Source: an uncultured Flavobacterium sp.
GTDB lineage: Bacteria > Bacteroidota > Bacteroidia > Flavobacteriales > Flavobacteriaceae
Length of the DNA: 12,327 bases
Direction: 5' to 3'
Assembly: GCF_937876455.1 (NCBI RefSeq)
Contig: NZ_CALFIG010000247.1
Span: 1-12,327, forward strand
The notes beneath the pieces are model-generated. The model did not search any database. It saw nothing but the letters and a program-made list of their open reading frames with translations, and had not been told where the DNA came from. Positions 7,105-12,327 of the stretch are shown here, in pieces (within the stretch, counting starts at the first letter, position 1; every line of letters begins with the position of its first letter). A program made the translations under genes and the position numbers.

Positions 7105-9072
7105 TTACTTTAATTGAGCTTTTACTTTTTCAAAAACCGTTTTGTCGATGGAAATATTAAATTCTTTTTTCAAATTATCTACCCAATGTGATTCTAAAAA
7201 TTGTTGGTAATCGTTCACTAATTTACTTTTACATTCGCTAATGGTTTTGTTTTCAGGCAATTTTATATTTTTGACTTGTACCACAAAATAATAATTACCA
7301 TCTTTAAAAACTGGATTTACGCCAGATTGCACGGATGTCATTTTCTTTAACACGTCATAATCTTCCTCATACAATCCTGATTTTGACATCAAAACCACTT
7401 TATTGTCTTTATTTAATTTTTGTTTGATGAAGTCAATATCTTTTCCTTTTTGCAAATAGGAAGAAGCTTTTTGAATAGCTTGCTCATCTGTACTAGATAA
7501 AATAGTTACATCATATCTTTTCTTCCATTGATAATTTCCTTTGTTTGATTCATAAAAGGCTTGTAAACCTAGCGTATCTGATTTTGATTTATTCCAAATT
7601 TCTTGCTCCATCAATTCAAACAACAACAAACCATCTCTATATTCATCCATAATATATTTAAAATCTGGAAACTCATTTTCTAAATTTTCATTATAATATG
7701 CAATCAATTGTTCGTCTTTCCACTTGTCATATAGTTCAGCAACCAATTTATTAAGCGGCTTAGTGGTCAATTTATTTTTTTGTTGCGAATTAATAAAATT
7801 TATAAAAGAAGGCGTTCCTATTTTTTTTGTTTTATTAATAGTTGCAATATCACCTCTTAAATTTTCTTTGTCTTTTGGCAATTCATACGTTTGAAAATAA
7901 ATTTCTTCTGTTACTGCTTTTTCTGCATTTTTATATTCTTTAGTATTTGTTTCAAAACTGTATTTAGATTTTAATTTTTGTGCCAATGTATTGGTAATGA
8001 TTAATGAGCGTTCATCTCTCTTTATCTTATTTTCTAATTCAGCTTTCATTTGATCTAAAGGTTGAATTGGAAATTGATCAATTAATTTAACTATATGCCA
8101 GCCAAATTGTGTTTCGAAAGGTTGGGAAATAGCTCCTTTTTTATCAAGTGAAAAGGCTACATTTTCAAATTCTTCAGCACTTAATTGTCCTGCACCAAAA
8201 CGTTGTAAAACACCTCCTTTAGAAGCTGTTGATTTATCTTCTGAAAACTGAGCAACGAGTGCTTCAAAATTTTCACCTTGTTGCAATTTTGTATAAATTT
8301 CAGCTATTGTTTTTTGATTTTTTTCAAGTAACGCAGCATTATTGTCGGCTGGTTTTGCTAACATAATATGGGCTACGGCCACTTCTCCTTTATTTGGTCT
8401 ACTATCTGTTACTTTTATAATATGGTATCCAAAACGTGTGCGAACAGGATTTGACAATTGGCCAACTGGCGTTTTATAAGCAGCACATTCAAAAGGATAC
8501 ACCATTCTGAAAGCTGTAAAAAATCCTAAATCGCCTTTATTGTCTTTTACTGAAGGATCTTGAGATTCTACAACCGCAACATCTTCAAATTTTTCACCTT
8601 TTTCAATTCTTCTTTTAAGTTCCAAGGCTCTAGTATAAAAAGGAATAGTATCTGCTCCTTTTACACTTTCATCAAAAGAAATTAATATATGTGAAGCTCT
8701 CAATTCAATTAAATTTCGGTTATAGGCTTCTTCAATTAATTTAGAAGTTACTTTTGAATCATTTAAATACCCTTTTGCTAATTGATTTCTATAGGAATTG
8801 AGTTCGTTTTGGTATTTTGTACCGTGTTGCAAGCCTAATTTATAAGCTTTGGCTACTTTTAACTTATACCCTAAAAACAAATCAAAATAATGATTTAAAT
8901 CTTTTTGAGAGTCGTCTTTTACTAAATCTAAATTCTTCTTATATATACGAACAAACTCATCTGTGTAATAAGGTTTGTCGTCAATTTTAAATAGAACTTC
9001 TTTAGCATTTTGTGCTGAAAGCCGGCTAATAACTAGTAATAAAACACCTAAAAAAATAGATTTAAACTTCAT
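7105..9072 (-). CDS. Large periplasmic PpiC/SurA-type peptidyl-prolyl isomerase with two parvulin domains
   Basis: First gene of the chaperone operon. The 655-residue protein has a signal peptide with a hydrophobic core and a cleavage region near RLSAQ (residue 21), so it is exported. A helical N-terminal region (about 25-120) is followed by two parvulin domains at about 124-223 and 230-333. Both have the family marks: ASHILISF, GDLGFF and RFGYHIIKV in the first, and VAHIMLAK, GGVLQRFG and QFGWHIVKL in the second. The remaining ~320 residues are charged, probably helical, and have no domain I recognise; this long tail sets it apart from SurA of Proteobacteria (about 430 residues). It probably helps fold or escort outer-membrane proteins. 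A Bacteroidota-type promoter lies just upstream, and the next gene starts directly after its stop. Confidence 0.93.
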   Translation of the reverse strand: MKFKSIFLGVLLLVISRLSAQNAKEVLFKIDDKPYYTDEFVRIYKKNLDLVKDDSQKDLNHYFDLFLGYKLKVAKAYKLGLQHGTKYQNELNSYRNQLAKGYLNDSKVTSKLIEEAYNRNLIELRASHILISFDESVKGADTIPFYTRALELKRRIEKGEKFEDVAVVESQDPSVKDNKGDLGFFTAFRMVYPFECAAYKTPVGQLSNPVRTRFGYHIIKVTDSRPNKGEVAVAHIMLAKPADNNAALLEKNQKTIAEIYTKLQQGENFEALVAQFSEDKSTASKGGVLQRFGAGQLSAEEFENVAFSLDKKGAISQPFETQFGWHIVKLIDQFPIQPLDQMKAELENKIKRDERSLIITNTLAQKLKSKYSFETNTKEYKNAEKAVTEEIYFQTYELPKDKENLRGDIATINKTKKIGTPSFINFINSQQKNKLTTKPLNKLVAELYDKWKDEQLIAYYNENLENEFPDFKYIMDEYRDGLLLFELMEQEIWNKSKSDTLGLQAFYESNKGNYQWKKRYDVTILSSTDEQAIQKASSYLQKGKDIDFIKQKLNKDNKVVLMSKSGLYEEDYDVLKKMTSVQSGVNPVFKDGNYYFVVQVKNIKLPENKTISECKSKLVNDYQQFLESHWVDNLKKEFNISIDKTVFEKVKAQLK

Positions 9073-9087
9073 TTTTTGTTCTTATGA

Positions 9088-9105
9088 TTTTGTTAATTAA
9101 CAAAA
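9088..9105. repeat. 18-bp perfect palindrome at the chaperone operon start site
   Basis: TTTTGTTAATTAACAAAA is a perfect inverted repeat. It overlaps the downstream half of the -7 box and runs into the expected transcription start region, 16-33 bp upstream of the first chaperone ATG. That position suits a repressor site or a 5'-end hairpin in the mRNA. AT-rich composition makes a chance palindrome more likely than usual. Confidence 0.4.
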
Positions 9106-9130
9106 ATAGGAAATCATTGCAATTAAACAA
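9101..9130 (-). promoter_or_regulatory. Bacteroidota-type promoter of the SurA/MoxR operon
   Basis: On the minus strand the -7 box TATTTTTG (9101-9108) matches TAnnTTTG exactly. A TTG core of the -33 element (9128-9130) stands 19 bp upstream, within the usual spacing for the primary sigma factor of this phylum. The box is 29 bp upstream of the first chaperone ATG. It is the best-formed promoter in the AT-rich part of the window. Confidence 0.65.
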
Positions 9131-9142
9131 GTACATTGTACT
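9130..9142. repeat. Interrupted palindrome at the -33 region of the chaperone promoter
   Basis: AGTACA-T-TGTACT is an inverted repeat with 6-bp arms and a one-base centre. It touches the -33 element of the chaperone operon promoter, a place where a regulator could act. Nothing else identifies it as an operator. Confidence 0.3.
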
Positions 9143-9183
9143 ATATTAACTTAATTTTGACAAATTTCGACAGAACCTTCAAT

Positions 9184-9206
9184 AAAAAAAGCCCAAAAGG
9201 GCTTTA
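9184..9206 (-). terminator. Rho-independent terminator of folD
   Basis: AAAGCCC (9188-9194) and GGGCTTT (9199-9205) form a 7-bp stem with an AAAA/TTTT loop. In minus-strand reading it is followed by a run of T residues. It starts two bases beyond the folD TAG stop and isolates folD from the chaperone operon. Confidence 0.88.
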
Positions 9207-9207
9207 T

Positions 9208-10086
9208 CTATTTTATTCCATTTTCTCTAGCGAGTAGCGTGTTTTTTAATAACATTGCTATGGTCATAGGTCCTACCCCTCCTGGAACAGGCGTAATGTA
9301 AGAGGCTTTTTTAGACACATTTTCAAAATCTACATCGCCCACTATTTTATATCCTTTTTCTGAATTTTCATCTGCAACCCTTGTAATACCTACATCAATG
9401 ATAACCGCATCATCTTTAATCATTTCTGCTTTCAGATAATTGGGCACACCCAAAGCCGAAATAATAATATCTGCTTGAGAAGTAATTTGGTTTATATTTT
9501 TAGTATGTGTATGGGTTAAGGTCACTGTTGAATTGCCTGGAAATCCTTTTCTACCCATCAAAATACTCATAGGGCGACCTACGATGTGGCTTCTTCCAAT
9601 TACAACGGTATGCTTACCTTGTGTTTCAACATTATAACGCTCCAATAATTCTAATATTCCAAAAGGCGTTGCAGGTATAAATGTACTCATGTCTAAGGCC
9701 ATTTTTCCGAAATTTTCTGGGTGAAAACCGTCCACATCTTTAGAGGGATCAATAGCCATAATTACTTTTTGTGTATCTATTTGTGGTGGCAAAGGTAATT
9801 GTACAATGAAACCGTCAATATTTTTATCGTTATTTAATTCATCGATTTTTTTTAACAGTTCTGTTTCTGACGTAGTGCCTGGCATTCTAATTAATGTTGA
9901 CTCAAAGCCAACACGCTCGCAGGATTTAACTTTACTGTTAACATAGGTTAAACTTGCCCCATCATTTCCCACAATAATTGCGGCTAAATGGGGTACTTTT
10001 TCCCCTCGTTGTTTCATTTTTAAAACCTCAGCAGTGATTTCATTTTTAATGTCGTCTGAAATTTTTTTTCCGTCTAGTAGTTGCAT
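9208..10086 (-). CDS. folD: Bifunctional methylenetetrahydrofolate dehydrogenase / methenyltetrahydrofolate cyclohydrolase
   Basis: FolD interconverts 5,10-methylene-, 5,10-methenyl- and 10-formyl-tetrahydrofolate in the cytoplasm, making NADPH and supplying one-carbon units for purine and formyl-Met synthesis. The 292-residue length is normal. The catalytic YVxxK motif is present (Tyr48, Lys52), with Gln96 in IVQLPLP and Asp119 in DVDGFHP, matching the catalytic set of E. coli FolD. The nucleotide-binding segment GRSHIVGRP is at 164-172 and the C-terminal signature PVPGGVGPMT at 266-275. All key residues are intact. It lies downstream of ffh but behind a terminator, so it may have its own promoter; I found no clear -7 box in the 151-bp gap. 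Confidence 0.97.
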   Translation of the reverse strand: MQLLDGKKISDDIKNEITAEVLKMKQRGEKVPHLAAIIVGNDGASLTYVNSKVKSCERVGFESTLIRMPGTTSETELLKKIDELNNDKNIDGFIVQLPLPPQIDTQKVIMAIDPSKDVDGFHPENFGKMALDMSTFIPATPFGILELLERYNVETQGKHTVVIGRSHIVGRPMSILMGRKGFPGNSTVTLTHTHTKNINQITSQADIIISALGVPNYLKAEMIKDDAVIIDVGITRVADENSEKGYKIVGDVDFENVSKKASYITPVPGGVGPMTIAMLLKNTLLARENGIK

Positions 10087-10189
10087 TTGTTAGTTGTTTT
10101 AGTTTTAACTTCTTTGTGTTCGGCTTCGCCTCGAGTTACGTTTTAGGGTTAAAGTTGTGTGTTACCCAAAACGAATAGTTAGATTTATA

Positions 10190-10230
10190 AAAAAAGGTTT
10201 AAAAATTCAAACTTGAACCTTTAAACCTTA
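10190..10230 (-). terminator. Rho-independent terminator of ffh
   Basis: AAGGTTTAAA (10194-10203) and TTTAAACCTT (10220-10229) form a perfect 10-bp stem with a 16-nt loop. On the minus strand a run of T residues follows. It begins about 8 bases after the ffh stop. The stem is AT-rich, so some read-through into folD is possible. Confidence 0.8.
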
Positions 10231-10237
10231 CACTTTT

Positions 10238-11575
10238 TTAGCTCATGCCCTTCATGCCACCCATCATTTTCATTAAGTTTTTTCCCGCACCACCTTGCAT
10301 CATTTTCATCATTTTGCTCATTTGTTCAAACTGTTTCATTAGTTGGTTTACTTCTTCCATTTTTCTACCTGAACCTTTAGCTATGCGTTGCTTTCTTTTT
10401 ACATCTATAATAGCCGGTTTGCTTCTTTCTTTTGGGGTCATGGATTGAATAATGGCTTCAACATGCTTAAAGGCATCATCATTAATTTCTACATCTTTTA
10501 ATGCTTTCCCTGCTCCTGGGATCATGCCGACTAAATCTTTCATGCTTCCCATTTTTTTAATTTGTTGAATTTGCGCCAAGAAATCATCAAAACCAAATTC
10601 ATTTTTAGCAATTTTCTTTTGGAGTTTTCTTGCTTCTTCCTCATCATATTGCTCTTGAGCACGTTCTACTAAAGAAACGACATCGCCCATTCCTAAAATT
10701 CGGTCTGCCATACGAGAAGGATAGAACACGTCAATAGCATCCATTTTTTCTCCTGTACCAATGAATTTGATAGGTTTATTTACAACGGATTTAATTGAAA
10801 TAGCTGCTCCACCTCGTGTATCTCCATCTAGTTTTGTTAAGATAACTCCGTCAAAATTTAATCTATCATTAAATGCTTTTGCCGTATTTACAGCATCTTG
10901 ACCTGTCATGGCATCTACAACAAAAAGTGTTTCATCGGGTTGTATAGCTTGATGCACATTTGCAATTTCGTTCATCATTTGCTCATCAACAGCTAAACGT
11001 CCAGCTGTATCGACAATAACAACGTTAAACCCATTTGCTTTTGCATGTTTAATAGCATTTTGTGCTATAGAAACAGCGTCTTTATTTTCTGGTTCTGAAT
11101 AGACCTCAACACCTATTTGTTCGCCAACAACGTGCAACTGATTAATCGCTGCAGGACGATAAATATCACATGCTACTAATAATGGCTTTTTTGATTTTTT
11201 TGTTTTTAAGAAATTGGCCAATTTACCAGAAAAAGTCGTTTTACCAGACCCTTGTAAACCTGACATTAAAATAACTGATGGATTACCCGCTAAATTAATA
11301 CCTGTAACCTCTCCACCCATTAATTCGGTTAATTCATCTTTTACGATTTTAACCATTAATTGGCCTGGCTGTAAGGTTGTTAATACATTTTCGCCTAGCG
11401 CTTTTTCTTTTACTTTTGTGGTAAAATCTTTTGCAATTTTAAAATTAACATCGGCATCAAGTAATGCTCTTCGCACTTCTTTAAGTGTATCTGCAACATT
11501 AACATCAGTAATTTTTCCGTGTCCTTTTAATATATGGAATGCTTTATCTAACTTATCGGTAAGATTGTCAAACAT
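10238..11575 (-). CDS. ffh: Signal recognition particle GTPase Ffh (SRP54)
   Basis: Ffh binds the 4.5S RNA and the signal sequence of nascent membrane proteins, and delivers ribosomes to the FtsY receptor. The 445-residue protein shows the N domain (1-90), with ALLDADVN near 37-44. The G domain (about 95-295) carries P-loop GLQGSGKT (106-113), DTAGR (189-193), TKLD (247-250) and the GTGE closing segment near 273-276. The M domain (about 305-445) includes the RNA-binding region with SKPAIID and RIAKGSGR (385-404) and a Met-rich C-terminus. All GTPase motifs are intact and the length is normal. An ATG at 11575 begins the standard MFDNLTDKL start. It is its own transcription unit, flanked by terminators on both sides. 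Confidence 0.98.
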   Translation of the reverse strand: MFDNLTDKLDKAFHILKGHGKITDVNVADTLKEVRRALLDADVNFKIAKDFTTKVKEKALGENVLTTLQPGQLMVKIVKDELTELMGGEVTGINLAGNPSVILMSGLQGSGKTTFSGKLANFLKTKKSKKPLLVACDIYRPAAINQLHVVGEQIGVEVYSEPENKDAVSIAQNAIKHAKANGFNVVIVDTAGRLAVDEQMMNEIANVHQAIQPDETLFVVDAMTGQDAVNTAKAFNDRLNFDGVILTKLDGDTRGGAAISIKSVVNKPIKFIGTGEKMDAIDVFYPSRMADRILGMGDVVSLVERAQEQYDEEEARKLQKKIAKNEFGFDDFLAQIQQIKKMGSMKDLVGMIPGAGKALKDVEINDDAFKHVEAIIQSMTPKERSKPAIIDVKRKQRIAKGSGRKMEEVNQLMKQFEQMSKMMKMMQGGAGKNLMKMMGGMKGMS

Positions 11576-11599
11576 AGTTTTTTAAGATTTAATGAAGGG

Positions 11600-11607
11600 C
11601 AAATTTA
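11600..11607 (-). promoter_or_regulatory. Candidate -7 box for ffh
   Basis: TAAATTTG on the minus strand matches TAnnTTTG, 25 bp upstream of the ffh ATG and downstream of the preceding terminator, where a promoter is needed. No good -33 TTTG is seen at the expected distance, so support is partial. Confidence 0.4.
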
Positions 11608-11640
11608 AGAATTTGATTTGTAAGTTACGCCATTTATTGG

Positions 11641-11673
11641 CATAAAAAAACCGTTTAATTACTTAAACGGTTT
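11641..11673 (-). terminator. Rho-independent terminator of the Cys-rich gene
   Basis: AAACCGTTTAA (11648-11658) and TTAAACGGTTT (11663-11673) make a perfect 11-bp stem with a 4-nt loop. In minus-strand reading the stem merges into a run of seven T residues. It starts 21 bases beyond the stop of the Cys-rich gene, and is good evidence that this short frame is a real transcribed gene on the minus strand. Confidence 0.9.
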
Positions 11674-11693
11674 CGTACTTATCTTAAATCTAA

Positions 11694-11876
11694 TTATTTT
11701 TTTGAACAACAAGATTTTTTCTCTGTAGTAGAGCAAGATTTTTTGTCTGCTGCTTTTTTATCTGAACAACAAGATTTTTCTGTTTTTGTCGTTTTTTTCT
11801 CTTTTTCTTTGAAATCAACTACAGAAGCAGAAGAAACCATAAATGCCATTAAAGCAACTACTGATGCTATTGACAC
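11694..11876 (-). CDS. Small exported Cys/Lys-rich repeat protein, N-terminus broken by sequence seam
   Basis: The visible frame (60 codons from a GTG at 11876) begins with a hydrophobic stretch SIASVVALMAFMVSSASVV. This is the core and cleavage region of a signal peptide without its usual Met-Lys-Lys start. An in-frame TAA lies directly before the GTG, exactly where the sequence changes character. I infer that the real start codon was lost at that seam and that the GTG is not the native start. The mature part, about 40 residues, is Lys-, Ser- and Cys-rich. It carries three copies of a KSCCS/KSCST module, with Cys36, 37, 48, 56 and 57. At DNA level GAACAACAAGATTTTT occurs twice, exactly 60 bp apart, so the modules arose by local duplication. 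The Cys pairs suggest metal binding or disulfide formation, but no family is recognised. A strong terminator follows. Confidence 0.7.
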   Translation of the reverse strand: MSIASVVALMAFMVSSASVVDFKEKEKKTTKTEKSCCSDKKAADKKSCSTTEKKSCCSKK

Positions 11877-11911
11877 TTATGTGAACTGGGTGAAAAAACA
11901 GGTGCTTTAAT
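11868..11911. other. Probable join between flavobacterial and gammaproteobacterial DNA
   Basis: Left of this interval the DNA is AT-rich, minus-strand and flavobacterial. To the right there is a gammaproteobacterial promoter and kdsD on the plus strand with much higher GC. The signal peptide of the Cys-rich gene is cut here, which places the join near 11,876-11,880. No insertion sequence, integrase or attachment-site repeat is visible. The most economical reading is a chimeric assembly; the exact base cannot be fixed by eye. Confidence 0.7.
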
Positions 11912-11940
11912 TTGCCGTTCCTGACTCACATCCGTAAAAT
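11912..11940 (+). promoter_or_regulatory. Sigma70-type promoter of kdsD
   Basis: TTGCCG (11912-11917) and TAAAAT (11935-11940) are separated by 17 bp, the optimal spacing for proteobacterial sigma70; they match the consensus at 4/6 and 5/6 positions. The -10 box is 29 bp upstream of the kdsD ATG. A proteobacterial-type promoter, unlike the TAnnTTTG type in the rest of the window, fits a different source organism. Confidence 0.55.
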
Positions 11941-11969
11941 GATGTTTTTTGCAGGTACCCTCGAAGCTC

Positions 11970-12327
11970 ATGTCTACCCATCATAAATTCTGTGAACTTG
12001 GCAAAGCCGTTATCCAAACCGAAGCAAAAGCTGTTGCTGACTTAGTTAATCGCATCGATGCAAAATTTGCCGAAGCTTGCCAAATACTCTTAACCTGCAC
12101 CGGTCGTGTTGTCGTCATTGGCATGGGCAAATCCGGCCATATCGGCCGTAAAATTGCCGCCACCTTGGCCAGTACCGGTACGCCGGCTTTTTTTGTCCAT
12201 CCGGGCGAAGCCAGCCATGGCGATCTGGGGATGCTGAGTAAAGACGATGTCGTACTGGCGATTTCCAACTCCGGTGAAGCCCATGAAATTCTGGCCTTGA
12301 TCCCTGTAATCAAACGCCTTGGCAACC
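11970..12327 (+). CDS. kdsD: Arabinose-5-phosphate isomerase, N-terminal third, cut by window edge
   Basis: KdsD converts D-ribulose 5-phosphate to D-arabinose 5-phosphate, the first step of Kdo synthesis for lipopolysaccharide, in the cytoplasm. The 119 visible residues cover the start and much of the SIS sugar-isomerase domain; the rest of that domain and the two CBS domains lie beyond the edge (E. coli KdsD has 328 residues). GMGKSGHIGRK (51-61), FFVHPGEASHGDLGM (75-89) and ISNSGEAHE (98-106) match the gammaproteobacterial form closely. Lys54 and Glu106 align with catalytic Lys59 and Glu111 of E. coli. Bacteroidota homologues, as I recall them, differ in these segments. Codon use is rich in GGC, GCC and ATC, unlike the AT-rich codons elsewhere in the window. 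ATG at 11970 fits the family's N-terminus and an in-frame TGA lies at 11940-11942; the Shine-Dalgarno is weak. No frameshift is seen. Confidence 0.93.
   Translation, partial: MSTHHKFCELGKAVIQTEAKAVADLVNRIDAKFAEACQILLTCTGRVVVIGMGKSGHIGRKIAATLASTGTPAFFVHPGEASHGDLGMLSKDDVVLAISNSGEAHEILALIPVIKRLGN

Noticed and set aside
10087..10237. Folate-sensing riboswitch in front of folD
   Set aside because: The 151-bp spacer contains the ffh terminator and a small hairpin, but no conserved riboswitch core that I can recognise.
11214..11585. Plus-strand open frame of 123 codons
   Set aside because: It is antisense to the N-terminal half of ffh and shows no recognisable protein features.
11874..11876. GTG as the true start of the Cys-rich protein
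   Set aside because: A stop lies directly upstream and the signal peptide would lack its basic N-terminus. The position coincides with the sequence seam, so truncation is more likely than a native GTG start.
11821..11910. Plus-strand frame running through the seam as one gene
   Set aside because: Its left part is antisense to the signal peptide of the Cys-rich gene and has no start codon. Only the last dozen codons could belong to a real gene.
11981..12325. Minus-strand open frames of 114 and 64 codons
   Set aside because: They are antisense to kdsD; the plus-strand frame carries the SIS-domain motifs and typical codon use.
1..12327. Mobile element, CRISPR array, toxin-antitoxin or defence system
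   Set aside because: No transposase, integrase, regular repeat-spacer pattern or paired small toxin/antitoxin frames were seen. Apart from the small Cys-rich gene, the genes belong to common housekeeping or envelope families.

Overview
Positions 1 to about 11,875 are AT-rich DNA from a member of the Bacteroidota, most likely Flavobacteriaceae. The evidence is the long-form AcnB, the SurA/PpiC triplet followed by a MoxR ATPase, the lack of Shine-Dalgarno sites, and TAnnTTTG-type -7 boxes. Every gene in this part lies on the minus strand. The last ~450 bases are different. They carry the 5' third of a gammaproteobacterial-type kdsD on the plus strand, with GC near 58-60% in the last two full 60-base lines, against about 27% on the line at 11761-11820.

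Layout from high to low coordinates, which is the direction of transcription for the main part: a small Cys/Lys-rich exported protein cut at its N-terminus by the seam; ffh (SRP GTPase); folD (one-carbon metabolism); an operon of three SurA-like periplasmic chaperone genes plus a MoxR-type AAA+ ATPase, packed with 0-1 nt gaps or an overlap; acnB (TCA cycle aconitase); and a secreted protein with three LysM domains whose C-terminus runs off the window. Intrinsic terminators follow the Cys-rich gene, ffh, folD, the chaperone/MoxR operon and acnB, so the transcription units are well separated. The best promoter in the main part is the Bacteroidota-type one in front of the chaperone operon.

Together these are mostly housekeeping and cell-envelope genes: membrane targeting (Ffh), outer-membrane protein folding (the SurA-like set) and peptidoglycan binding (LysM), plus central metabolism (AcnB, FolD). 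I see no mobile element, CRISPR array, tRNA or rRNA, and no clear undescribed system. The most notable observation is the abrupt change of lineage, strand and composition near 11,875-11,911. It breaks the Cys-rich gene and most probably marks a chimeric assembly join, with horizontal transfer as the less likely alternative.
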